Of a stretch of 64,000 nucleotides of DNA, positions 20,301 through 27,817 are shown piece by piece. A model generated the notes under the pieces. That model saw nothing but the letters and a program-made list of their open reading frames with translations, searched no databases and was not told the DNA's origin. Both the position numbers and the translations under genes were made by a program. The stretch comes from DATHZQ01 sp963823505 (GTDB lineage: Bacteria; Actinomycetota; Acidimicrobiia; Spongiisociales; UBA5794): positions 1,674,001-1,738,000 of the forward strand of contig CAWGLY010000005.1 of assembly GCA_963823505.1 (NCBI GenBank). Reading direction: 5' to 3'. Each line of letters opens with the position of its first letter. The stretch's first letter is position 1.

Positions 20301-23300
20301 CGGTCTGTGGCGGGTTGGCAACGTACAGCACGTCGCCGTCTGCAGCGCCACCGGCAGTCTTCACGACCTCGAGGGCCGGCATCGCCACAACATCCAGGCT
20401 GTGGGTTCCTGACGCGCTCTCCGTGTCGCCGTCCTTGTCCGTGCCGGTCGCGGTGGCGGTGTTGACCAGCGGGCTTGCCGCCAGGTCGGCTTGGGTGACG
20501 GTGTAGTCGACCGTGAACTGCCACGTTTCGCCGACATCCAGAAGACCGTTGGCGTTGGTGTCTCCGACGTTGAACCCGCCGGATTCGACCGGACTTGTCG
20601 GGCCGGCGACATCGTCGTCAACCGCGACGTTGTCTACCCAGGAGTTGTCCGCACACCATGTCGGGTCGGCGTGGATCGTACAGTCCGTGGAATTCGCTAC
20701 GTCGATGGTGTAAGTCACGACCTCGCCGACGCCTGCGGAGTCTGGGCCGGTCTTGACGACGGTGAGTTCGGGGTCGGCGGTGACATCGACGAAGGCTGTC
20801 GCCGTCGGCGGCGAAAGCGGAACGATATCGCCGAGCACGTCTGTGGATGTGGGGCTAGCGGTGTTGGTGGTCGGCGCATCGACGCTGGCCGAACAGGTGA
20901 ACAGCCACGTCTCGCCGATCGACATGATGCCGTCCGGGCCATTGTCTCCCGTGTCGCCGTCGTTGAAGCCGTCTCCGGTGGAGTCGACCGGATCGACTGT
21001 GGCACAGTGGTCGTCGGTCACCACCACGGTCTGCAGCTCATGGTCGAGCTCACAGATGGTGTCGCCCGCTGCGCACACGCTGACGTTGGTAACCGTGAAG
21101 TCGTAGGTGACGAGCGTGCCGGGGTCGACAACGGTGGCGGATGGGGTCTTCGTGATGTCGAGCAGCGGCTCGTGCACCCGCACCTCAGAGGAGTCCGTGG
21201 CGGTTGCGGCGCCACCCGGCCCGTCGGCATCGACGGTGACGGTGTTCGTGGTGGTGACCGGAAGGGTCGTCATGCAGTCGTAAAGCCAGCTCTCCCCAAC
21301 GGAGAGGACACCGTCTACCACACCGGACTCCGTCGGGCCGGTGAGGGGCGAGCAGGTGTCATCCGCAATCGTGACCGAGTCGAAGTCTGAGTCGCCGTCG
21401 TTGAAAACGGTGATCGTGTAGGTGACGAGGCCATCAGGGAAAACGAGCGCCCCGTCGTTCACTTTGCCGACGTCGATACTCGGCGTGAGCACGTTGACGA
21501 AGGCATCGTCGAATTCGTCCCAGGTCTTTCCGAGCGAGTCCACTGCGGTCACGTCTGCGACGTTGGTGGTGTCGTCGGTGAGCGTGGAGGTCGAGCAGGT
21601 GTAGGTCCACGTCTCACCAATGTCCAGTGTCCCGTTGCCGTCGTCACCGGTCGGTCCGGTCAACGGGGAGCAGGTGTCATCGGCCACGGTGACGTTGCTC
21701 AGCGGGTCGTTGCCCGTGTTGATCACGTCGACGGTGTAGGTGACGCTGTCACCGATTGCGATCGTGTCCGGTGTCGCCGTCTTCACCACGTCGAACGACG
21801 GCTCGATCACAGTGACGGTGGCCGTATCGGTGCCGGTTACGTCGATATCGGCGCGGTCGGTGCCCTGGGCGGTTGCGGTGTTGGTCGTCGTGGTCGCCAG
21901 GATGGCGGCGCAGGTGTAGACCCACGTCTCCCCGTCCTGGAGCACACCGTCGCCGTCGTCTCCCGAATTCGGTCCGACAACCGGCGAGCAGACATCGTCG
22001 GTCACGAACACGCCCGAGAGCTCCTCGACGGTGCCCGCAGCAAGGGAGACTTCGTAGGTGTAGGTCACCGTCTCGTTGGGACGGATGATGCTGCGGTCGA
22101 CGCTCTTCACGACATCGATACCGGAGACGACGATCTCGACGGTGGCATCGTCCGTGTCGCTCACCGGATCCGCCTCGCCGGTGCCTGGTGTCACGGGGTC
22201 GCCCTCTGCCGTAGCGGTATTCACGAACGGGGAAACTGCGGAGGGCGGCGCCACCGTGCACTCGTAGACCCACGCCTCGGTGACGTCGAGGATCGAGTCG
22301 CCATTGTCGTCTCCTGACACCAACGTTGGCGTGCACCCGGCGACACCTGTGTCGGTGACGCTGACGTTCTCCAGCGGCTCGTTGCCGGGGTTGCTGACCG
22401 AGAACGTGTAGGTGACCAGATCACCGGCGGCGATAAGCGCCGGGGCGGCGTCCTTTTGCAGCTCGATCAACGGCACGACCCGGTCGACCGTCGCGACCGC
22501 TTCGCTCGGGGTCGGCTGCTCGACACTGGTGGTCTGAGCCAGGTTGGCGAGCTCACGCGGGAAGGTCTCGCCTGGAGCCTCCACCGTGGCGGTGATCGTT
22601 GCCGTCATCGTGCCGCCAGGTGGCAGGTCGACGTCGTCGGCCGCCGTGATCAAGTCGGGATCGAACGAGGAGTCGCGGGTGAAGGAGCTGAGGCACGAGA
22701 TCGCGATGTTGTCGATCAGGATCTGCTCCTTGTCGTTGTCGATCCCCGACTTGACGCCTACGCCCCCTGCGGCGTGGAAGATTCCTGGGAAAGTCGCATC
22801 ATCGAACGTCGTCGAGAAGGTGGTGAAGGCCGAAGGCGCTGCAACACCCGAGATGTCGATCTCGGCGACCTCGACCCATCCCCCACCCGCGTTGGTGCCG
22901 CCGACGCTGATGCGGCCGCCAGGGTCGTTCTCCGTGTCGAACACGGCCCAGTCGAAGGTGATCGAGCATTGCCCGAGGGAGGAGTAATCGGTAGGCCAGA
23001 TGATACCGACGTCTCCCTTTTCGATGCCCACGGCACAGTCGCCAGGGATGTCGCAGTCGTTGAAGTTGCTCGAGTTGCGCGACCGGACGTCGCCGCCCTC
23101 CGCGTCAGCGGGGTCATTGTCGTTGAACTCGGCCCATCCCTCGAGGTACGCCTTCGACTTGAAGTACTCGAAGTCGTCGAAGAGCGAGTCACTGCCTGCG
23201 GTGAACGAAAGATTGTCGACGGCGATCTCGTGATTCGTGCTGGCCGGATCCATGACGAGCCCGAGGGCGCCACCGGCGATCTGGCAGCCCGCCGGGAGCG

Positions 23301-26300
23301 TCAGCGCAGTGAAACTCTCACTGTTGACAGGACCAGGGGTGTTGGGCACCGTGGTGTCGTCCTCGATCGTGAGCTGGGCGAGGGATTGCCACGCGGCGCC
23401 GTCCCAACAGGCGGCATCGAAGAACCCGTCGACGTTGTCGTTCTTCTGGATGAGCCAGTCGAATGCGATATCGACGGTCGTGACCCCGGACAGGTCCGTC
23501 TGCCACTGGATCGCGACGTCTTCCTTCTTGATGATGAGACAGTTGCCCGAGGGGCAATCGGGGGCACCCTTGTCGCTGAGGACAACGTCGCCACCACCCG
23601 CCTTGTCGTCGTCGTTGTACTCGCTGAGGTCGGTTCCGTAGAAGTCGTCGCCCTTGAGGTCCCGGTTGAAGTCGTCGGAGATCAGCTCTCGCGGCGCCAC
23701 GATATCTGCGGACACGAGGGCGAGTCCGGCCGGCAGCGCATCACTCAGGGTGACGCTGTTCTGGGTCGCCGTTCCCGTGTTGGTGACGACGACCTCGTAG
23801 CAGACGCTGTCGCCCGGGTAGAACGCCGGGTCCACGAGCGGCGTCCCCGACGTGCACTCGATCGGCGTCTTCGTGATGCCCAGGTCGCGGTCGACGACCT
23901 CGTAAGGAGCATCGTCGGTGGCGGTCAGCGGGCTACCGCCGGGGTCGTAGGCGGTGGCGTCCACGGTGTTGACGTCGCTGGTGCCTGCGGCGGGAGCGGG
24001 GCTGATCGAGCAGTAATAGCTCATGGAGACACCCACTGGCAGGCTTCCGATGAAGCGATCACAGCTCGGAGCGGCAGCGTCGGTGACGGTGATGTCGAAC
24101 AGGTCGACGTCGCCGGTGTTGGTGACAACGACCTCGAACACCACGTCGGCGTCGTCGGAGTGCTGCGCTCCATCGGGCCCCTTGGTGATCGAGAAGCCCG
24201 GGGCGATGGCTTCGACGTGTGCGGTGTCGGTCGCCGTAACCGGCCCGATGACGGGGTCATCGGCAGACGCGGTTGCGGTGTTGTCGGTGTCGGCCGAGAT
24301 GGGGACCGTGCAGTTGAACTCCCATGCCTCACCGGGGTCGAGCGCGCTGTCACCGTCGGTGTCGCCGCCGACGAAGGTCGGCGTGCAGCCGGCGACATCC
24401 GGGTCGCTGATGGCCACGTTGGTCAGCTCGTTGGGACCTTCGTTGGTCACGATGAACGTGAAGGTCACATCGGCGGGGATGTTCGCCTCGTCGATGAAGT
24501 CGGGATCGGCGGACTTGTCGAGCCGCAGACCGTTGGGACCGACCTCGGTCGTATCCGTGGAACTGTCGTTGGATGGGTCGGGATCGAGCTGGCTGGCAGT
24601 CACCGTTGCGGTGTTGGTGATCGTGCCTGCCGCATCGTCTTTCACAGTTGAATCGATGGTGATCGTGGCACTGCCGTTGATGGCGATCTCGCCCAGGTTG
24701 CAGACGACACTGGTTCCGTCAAAGAAACACGTGCCCTGACTCGGGGTGGCGATCTTGTAGGTGAGTTGAGCAGGCAGCGGGTCGGTGACGGTCACATTGG
24801 TGGCGACCCCGGGGCCGAGGTTGTCGACGGTGAGCGTGTAGCTATGCGCTAGGCCGGTCTCGATGCTGGTGAGCCCGTCGGTCTTGTCGATGGCGAGGTC
24901 GGCGATCTCGACGATCTCCGTCGCGCCTGCGGCGAAGGACGTGCGGCCACAAGTGTCATCGACGACGAGGCGGATGATGCAATCCTGTGCGTTGGTGGGC
25001 GCCGTGAACTGGGTGACGACGTCGCCCGTGGCGGAGGTGCCGCTCTGGGTGGCGAAGGTGCCCCCACACGAAGAGGTCCACTCGTACGTGTAGTCAGGGG
25101 TCCCGCCGCTGACCGTTGCCGAGACGTCGACGGTCGAGCCACCAACGATGGGCTCGGGAAGCGTGACTTCGACGTCCATGCCCCGCTCGATACCGGCCAT
25201 CAGGTGGAGGTTGAAGAAGGCACGGATGGCTGCGACCGCATCGGCGCTGCCCTTGTCGTGACTGTGGCCACCCTCGTACATGACGTAACCGTTGGTATCG
25301 TCACCAAAGCCGCGGCCGTAGACCAGCGCCGTTGCCTCACCAGGCGACTCGCCGCCCTCACTGATCAAGTCCTCCTGATCTGGGTCCCATCCGAGGACGG
25401 TTGAGCTCGGGCGCCATGCCGAACCCGGGCTCGGCATGTAGATCTGCTCAGACCCGTTTTGCTGTGCTTCGTCGGGCACGCCGATGAACTGCATGATCGG
25501 GTCGCTGCCCAGATCGGTCCGGTACGAGTACGGGGGGCTCCCGCCCCCATGGTCGCCGAAGTCGATGAGCCCTTCCGTCGACAGAAAGTTCATCTCGGGA
25601 TCGGGGTCACCGTCCCCGGGGTCGGCGACATTCTCCAGGACCGACACTGCGTGGCATGCGGCCCAGATGTAGCCGCCTTGATCATTGAACGGAACGAGGT
25701 TCTGATGCGACTCCCACTCCGGGTCGGCATGAGGCATCACGTAGATGTCGTCGCAAGCGTCGAGGAGAGCGGGATCCTTGAACTGGTAGGCAGTCTTCGT
25801 GGTGCCATTGGCGGCGGTCACGACCTGCGGGATGCCGGCCTCCTCGTAGTAGCCCTGGGCGATGCCGCCGTTCTTGGCATCGAGAATGGCGTTCGGCCAG
25901 TTCGTCAGCGTGTCGAAGATCGGAGCCTGGAAGCTGGTGGCCGTCGGCCCGTCGACCACCACGCCGTTGGCCTGCCAAGCGGCGATCACGGGTGCGGCGG
26001 CGTCGGCATACGCCGCGAGCACGATGAAGGCGCCGCCCTTGTAGTCCTTGCCGTTGAAGGTGAAGTCGACTCCATCTTTGACTTTGGCGTCGTCGATCAC
26101 CCATTCGACGGGAATCTGGTTGACGATCATCAGCTCGTAGATGAGCCCATAGGGCAGCAGCCCGTTCTCATACGTCTGCGGGGTGACGCCCATGTCGATG
26201 ATGTAGGCGCCTGCATCAATCGTCGTCAGGGTCGAGCTGTCGGGAATGTCCGCAGCATCACCCGTCGCCGGTGCAAAGGTGACGACGGATGCAACCATGG

Positions 26301-26340
26301 TCACTGCTGCGGCGAGGCGAATCGCCCTACCAGTCTTCAT
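12487..26340 (-). CDS. N-terminal part of giant DUF11/SdrD-B repeat adhesin
   Basis: The start is ATG 26340, directly before a signal peptide (MKTGRAIRLAAAVTMVASVV, cleavage near GDAA). An earlier in-frame ATG at 26412 would put 24 hydrophilic residues before the signal. Approximate order by residue: an unrecognised globular domain (35-390) with GGHSHDKGSADAVAA near its end; a PKD-like domain (392-475); many DUF11-type Ig domains with cysteine pairs (480-2220), interrupted by two copies of a jelly-roll-like module (about 880-1220); SdrD-B-type domains beginning LGDFVWLDLDEDGIQD (from 2220); an inserted domain (about 2340-2570); four more SdrD-B domains (to 3000); then 114-aa repeats with Ca-binding-like SGDDGDG loops. 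The frame collapses at residue about 4615 (KDGPATAVGW-stop) and continues in the 8934-12482 frame. A long surface stalk for adhesion is the likely role. Confidence 0.85.
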   Translation of the reverse strand: MKTGRAIRLAAAVTMVASVVTFAPATGDAADIPDSSTLTTIDAGAYIIDMGVTPQTYENGLLPYGLIYELMIVNQIPVEWVIDDAKVKDGVDFTFNGKDYKGGAFIVLAAYADAAAPVIAAWQANGVVVDGPTATSFQAPIFDTLTNWPNAILDAKNGGIAQGYYEEAGIPQVVTAANGTTKTAYQFKDPALLDACDDIYVMPHADPEWESHQNLVPFNDQGGYIWAACHAVSVLENVADPGDGDPDPEMNFLSTEGLIDFGDHGGGSPPYSYRTDLGSDPIMQFIGVPDEAQQNGSEQIYMPSPGSAWRPSSTVLGWDPDQEDLISEGGESPGEATALVYGRGFGDDTNGYVMYEGGHSHDKGSADAVAAIRAFFNLHLMAGIERGMDVEVTLPEPIVGGSTVDVSATVSGGTPDYTYEWTSSCGGTFATQSGTSATGDVVTQFTAPTNAQDCIIRLVVDDTCGRTSFAAGATEIVEIADLAIDKTDGLTSIETGLAHSYTLTVDNLGPGVATNVTVTDPLPAQLTYKIATPSQGTCFFDGTSVVCNLGEIAINGSATITIDSTVKDDAAGTITNTATVTASQLDPDPSNDSSTDTTEVGPNGLRLDKSADPDFIDEANIPADVTFTFIVTNEGPNELTNVAISDPDVAGCTPTFVGGDTDGDSALDPGEAWEFNCTVPISADTDNTATASADDPVIGPVTATDTAHVEAIAPGFSITKGPDGAQHSDDADVVFEVVVTNTGDVDLFDITVTDAAAPSCDRFIGSLPVGVSMSYYCSISPAPAAGTSDVNTVDATAYDPGGSPLTATDDAPYEVVDRDLGITKTPIECTSGTPLVDPAFYPGDSVCYEVVVTNTGTATQNSVTLSDALPAGLALVSADIVAPRELISDDFNRDLKGDDFYGTDLSEYNDDDKAGGGDVVLSDKGAPDCPSGNCLIIKKEDVAIQWQTDLSGVTTVDIAFDWLIQKNDNVDGFFDAACWDGAAWQSLAQLTIEDDTTVPNTPGPVNSESFTALTLPAGCQIAGGALGLVMDPASTNHEIAVDNLSFTAGSDSLFDDFEYFKSKAYLEGWAEFNDNDPADAEGGDVRSRNSSNFNDCDIPGDCAVGIEKGDVGIIWPTDYSSLGQCSITFDWAVFDTENDPGGRISVGGTNAGGGWVEVAEIDISGVAAPSAFTTFSTTFDDATFPGIFHAAGGVGVKSGIDNDKEQILIDNIAISCLSSFTRDSSFDPDLITAADDVDLPPGGTMTATITATVEAPGETFPRELANLAQTTSVEQPTPSEAVATVDRVVPLIELQKDAAPALIAAGDLVTYTFSVSNPGNEPLENVSVTDTGVAGCTPTLVSGDDNGDSILDVTEAWVYECTVAPPSAVSPFVNTATAEGDPVTPGTGEADPVSDTDDATVEIVVSGIDVVKSVDRSIIRPNETVTYTYEVSLAAGTVEELSGVFVTDDVCSPVVGPNSGDDGDGVLQDGETWVYTCAAILATTTTNTATAQGTDRADIDVTGTDTATVTVIEPSFDVVKTATPDTIAIGDSVTYTVDVINTGNDPLSNVTVADDTCSPLTGPTGDDGNGTLDIGETWTYTCSTSTLTDDTTNVADVTAVDSLGKTWDEFDDAFVNVLTPSIDVGKVNDGALVFPDGLVTYTITVFNDGDSDFDSVTIADDTCSPLTGPTESGVVDGVLSVGESWLYDCMTTLPVTTTNTVTVDADGPGGAATATDSSEVRVHEPLLDITKTPSATVVDPGTLVTYDFTVTNVSVCAAGDTICELDHELQTVVVTDDHCATVDPVDSTGDGFNDGDTGDNGPDGIMSIGETWLFTCSASVDAPTTNTASPTSTDVLGDIVPLSPPTATAFVDVTADPELTVVKTGPDSAGVGEVVTYTIDVANSTDCTIHADPTWCADNSWVDNVAVDDDVAGPTSPVESGGFNVGDTNANGLLDVGETWQFTVDYTVTQADLAASPLVNTATATGTDKDGDTESASGTHSLDVVAMPALEVVKTAGGAADGDVLYVANPPQTVTYTYTITNTGDTYLSDITVDDDQAATNPVCTFAGPVAPGGNETCTFDLDVSVDTTNVATVTGNPTDDQGNDLPGVTDPTATDDAEVVVVAPAVEVIKTAGSAADGGVYFIPAPADVIYNYVVTNTGDTDLVDITVDDSELGLVCTIAGPLVPGDSESCTQTANIAVDTTNVVTATGTPVDGNQLPLPDVDPATDIDDAVVQIVPLDPLGDFVWLDLDEDGIQDAGEPGVEGVTVNLYDDGGVLVATTVTDANGAYGFDIDPDAAYEVEVVSPAATFSPQDFGDDDTIDSDADAAGIVVVEPLNACLINYGALTLNAADPPVVFPSFTFGDPVVGGGQRFGGGGAVEMFDASFFNGQNPSDPRLAWEGNVRVTFEHLTPANALSGAFHSWFSAPEAQVRVTSYDDFNWDTVVSENGTQYKVNGRGIFSGGPVNEYRYTFDFSTLDVGYLPAGTFVAFTDVDGLGAGETINASATGLTTAGAPWLGYTTRKVVGGPQSLFTYVPADNTYNFDTAVPSTNGAVVYQTTQNLSSIVYDVSQPGGASVGFKLFAPLVCPLPGDIADAGILPATFTSKIWLDLNGDGVLDPGEDGIEGVTVEITDANGNVYTTTTDANGDYLFENLPPGDFDVQVTYPGATYSPPGADSDVDATGAVTVTLNSGANSGTGDAGVLVASLSDVVWVDLNADGLQDPGEPGVEGVTVNLYDDAGTLVASTTTAADGTYTFDDLAPGDYSVEVVAPTGAIFTAQNVGGDETIDSDVDPTDGTVDVTLASGPTVDASAAGFLPASISGVLWFDNDADGAIGPAEGFIPGVDVNLYDDQGTLVATVTTGPDGSYTFPGLAPGDYTVEVDETTLPPDLVQTFDLDGLLDGQTVVTVGLSETVEDVNFGYQEPATVTGVIFDDLNADGIQDPGEPGLPNVDVTITDSEGNVVVVTTGPDGSYTAAVRPGDVTIDVVDATVPNGYFLTTGNDPHTITAPAGESTSAEPIGYHLAAPMLTVVKDGPATANVGDTVTYTFTVEHDLVNGDGTDISNVVIADDVAGTPVLVSGDDGDGILQSTEAWVYEATYTVLATDPDPLTNTVTVDAESTGGDPLPQATDTHEVDITFGPAFTVVKDGPATANVGDTVTYTFTVEHDLVTGDGSDISNVVVADDVAGTPTLVSGDDGDGILQSTETWVYEATYTVLVTDPDPLTNTVTVDGTDRDDEAVPQATDTHEVDITFGPAWTVVKDGPATASVGETVTYTFTVEHDLVAGDGTDISNVVIADDVAGTPTLVSGDDGDGILQSTETWVYEATYTVLVTDPDPLTNTVTVDGTDRDDEAVPQATDTHEVDITFGPAWTVVKDGPATASVGETVTYSFTVEHDLVAGDGSDISNVVIADDVAGTPTLVSGDDGDGILQSTETWVYEATYTVLVTDPDPLTNTVTVDGTDRDDDAVPQATDTHEVDITFGPAWTVVKDGPATASVGETVTYTFTVEHDLVTGDGSDISNVVIADDVAGTPTLVSGDDGDGILQSTETWVYEATYTVLVTDPDPLTNTVTVDGTDRDDEAVPQATDTHEVDITFGPAWTVVKDGPATASVGETITFTFTVEHDLVNGDGSDISSVVIADDVAGTPNLISGDDGDGLLEAGEVWVYEATHTITATDPDPLTNTVTVDGTDRDDEAVPQATDTHEVDITFGPAFTVVKDGPATALVGDTVAYTFTVEHDLVTGDGSDISNVVVADDVAGTPVLVSGDDGDGILQSTETWVYEATYTVLSSDPDPLTNTVTVDGTDRDGEPVPQGTDSHDTVLDFTAVLTVVKDGPATAVVGETITYTFTVEHDLVAGDGSDISNVVISDDVAGTPTLISGDDGDGILQSTETWVYEATYTVLSSDPDPLTNTVTVDGTDRDGEPVPQATDTHDTDLGNAPVLIVVKDGPAAATVGELVTYTFTVEHDLVNGDGTDVSNVVILDDVAATPMLISGDDGDGILQSGEVWVYEATHTITATDPDPLTNTVTVDGTDRDGNAIPQATDIHDVDIDFSPAWTVVKDGPASAAVGETVTYTFTVEHDLVSGDGSDIANVSVVDDVAGAATLVSGDDGDGILQSGETWVYEATYTVLATDTDPLTNTVTVTGDDRDGEPVPEVTDTHDLDIEFGPAFDVVKDGPATAVVGESITFTFTVTNDDIVGDGSDISNVVISDDVAGTPTLVSGDDGDGILQLGEVWVYEATYTVLSTDPDPLTNTVTVDGTDRDGDPAPSETDSHDTDIEFAPAWTVVKDGPATAVVGETITYTFTVEHDVVAGDGSDISDVVISDDVAGTPTLVSGDDGDGILESGEVWVYEATHTIDATDPDPLTNTVTVDGTDRDGDPVPQATDTHDTDLEFAPVLTVVKDGSTTAVVGATVTYTFTVEHDLTAGDGSDVSNVVIADDVAGTPTLVSGDDGDGILQAGEVWVYEATHTIVVTDPDPLVNTVTVDGTDRDGEPIPQATDSHEVDIEFGPAFDVVKDGPATAVVGESITFTFTVTNDDIVGDGSDISNVVISDDVAGTPTLVSGDDGDGILQLGEVWVYEATYTVLSTDPDPLTNTVTVDGTDRDGDPAPSETDSHDTDIEFDPAWTVVKDGPATAVGW

Positions 26341-26429
26341 GTTCCGATCCAGTCCCCTCGTCGGTTTCACGCGTCTCCGCCCGTGCCCCGACGTCCGAGA
26401 GGTTACGTACACCTCCAGGAATCGCCAAG

Positions 26430-26458
26430 GATTTCCCCTGCGAGAAGCAAACTGTCAA
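26430..26458 (-). promoter_or_regulatory. Candidate promoter of giant adhesin gene
   Basis: A perfect -35 hexamer TTGACA (complement of 26453-26458) is followed 17 nt later by GAAATC, a weak -10. This would give a leader of roughly 80-90 nt before ATG 26340. No other promoter-like sequence stands out between the adhesin and the end of the NrtR-like gene at 26635; the rest of 26,341-26,634 looks empty. Confidence 0.35.
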
Positions 26459-26634
26459 TTGCATTCATTGAGGTCGAGAGACACTCCCGCGACCTGGCCC
26501 GGCAACGATACTGACACAACGACACCGTTCTGCAATGGGTCGGTGGCCCCAAGTCCGCACAGACCCTTCCCAAAAAGGCGCGAAAACAGACCGTTCACTT
26601 CAGGTTTACGGTGAGATCGGCTGGTGGGGAACAG

Positions 26635-27555
26635 CTACCGATACGGCACGCCGAGACCCGGTCGAGGCCGCTCCTCCACCACTTCGGGCCGGAAGCGAAA
26701 CAGCTCGGCAGGGCGTCCGCCGGTGGAGGTGGAGCGCTCGCCGGAGCCTTCGACGAGCCGATTGCGCTCGACGAGCCGGCGGAAGTTCTGGGTGTGCAGC
26801 CGTACCCCGGCCAGCGCCTCAACAGTGCGTTGCAGGGTGGAGAGCGTGAAGAGATCGGGCAGCAGCTCGAATACCACAGGGCGGTAGGTCAGTTTGCCCC
26901 GCAACCTCCCGAGGGCGGAGGCGGCGATACGGCGGTGGTCGAGGGCCATCGGAGCACCACCGCACCCTTCGGGGGGAACGTCTCCTCGATCGATATGCGC
27001 TTCGGCGACCAGACCCGCCTCGTACAGCAACTCATAGCGGTCGAGCACCCGGATACCGTCCCATCCCACCTCGCCGCCGAACATCACGGCGATGCGCCGC
27101 CGCCGCTCGTCCGTGAGCAATGAGTCCTCTGCCGCCCATTCGTGGAGCGTAGGGAGCAGGTTTTCGTCAATGATCTCGGGCCGGCCGGATCGGTGGTCCT
27201 CCCAAGGGAACAATGTATAGAGAGGAATCCACGCCGCTTCCGGCGCCGTGTCCTCCAATCGAACGAGCGCGAGGTAGGCAACGGCAAGTGGGCGGGGATC
27301 GTCTGCGTTGCGCCGTGCCCGGTTGCGATCGCCAAACGTATAGAGCTGTTCCGCATACCCGATCTCCGTGCCTGCTTGTTCGGCGATCCAGCGTCGCAGG
27401 GCACGCTCGAGCGTCTTGTCGGCCTCGGGGTCGAGCGGGCCAGACGGGATGCGCGGACGCCCGTCGTCACCGCCGACGGTGAGGATCTGCGGTTGGTCGT
27501 CGCTGACGGCGACAACCACCGCATCGAGGCTCACGGCGATACCGGGTGTGCTCAC
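26635..27555 (-). CDS. NrtR-like NAD-metabolism regulator (degenerate Nudix domain + winged helix)
   Basis: The product is about 306 aa from GTG 27555, where the Nudix-like fold begins (STPGIAVSLDAVVVAVSDDQ). The C-terminal 75 residues match the NrtR winged helix: FTLSTLQRTVEALAGV, NFRRLVERNRLVEG, then GRPAELFRF. NrtR proteins bind ADP-ribose or NAD through the Nudix domain and repress NAD synthesis genes. In the Nudix box region (GPLDPEADKTLERALRRWIAEQAG, split here by description) the catalytic REXXEE is RRWIAEQ, so hydrolysis is probably lost, as in many NrtRs. It is longer than typical NrtR (about 220-240 aa). Its nearest NAD genes, nadABC, lie beyond the adhesin. The upstream frame to 27798 is open but carries no homology. 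Confidence 0.75.
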   Translation of the reverse strand: MSTPGIAVSLDAVVVAVSDDQPQILTVGGDDGRPRIPSGPLDPEADKTLERALRRWIAEQAGTEIGYAEQLYTFGDRNRARRNADDPRPLAVAYLALVRLEDTAPEAAWIPLYTLFPWEDHRSGRPEIIDENLLPTLHEWAAEDSLLTDERRRRIAVMFGGEVGWDGIRVLDRYELLYEAGLVAEAHIDRGDVPPEGCGGAPMALDHRRIAASALGRLRGKLTYRPVVFELLPDLFTLSTLQRTVEALAGVRLHTQNFRRLVERNRLVEGSGERSTSTGGRPAELFRFRPEVVEERPRPGLGVPYR

Positions 27556-27743
27556 GGCGCGATGGTACCGGTCACACCCCAACGGCTGCTGCCTTGGCGC
27601 AACCCAGCATCGGCGCCAGGACGGAACGATCCGGGATGGCGGAAACCATCCAGGCGGCGCAATCAGCTCCGTCGTCGGGGGCGTCTCGTGGCAGCCCCGG
27701 CGACGAGCACGAGCCCGGCGAACGCCATCATGAGCCCCAACCG

Positions 27744-27775
27744 GGTAGGCGGCGAGCATCAGCTCGCCGCCTACC
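27744..27775 (-). terminator. Strong hairpin terminator downstream of guaA
   Basis: GGTAGGCGGCGAGC (27744-27757) and GCTCGCCGCCTACC (27762-27775) form a perfect 14-bp stem around an ATCA loop, 43 bp past the guaA stop. On the leftward strand it has no T run afterwards, as is common for GC-rich actinobacteria; on the rightward strand TTTGTATT follows. Confidence 0.7.
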
Positions 27776-27817
27776 TTTGTATTGGTCACTCGACGCACCG
27801 CTATCTGAGGCGGCCGG

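Noticed and set aside
27744..27775. Riboswitch before the NrtR-like gene
   Set aside because: It is a simple perfect hairpin directly after guaA with no conserved aptamer features, so a terminator explains it better.
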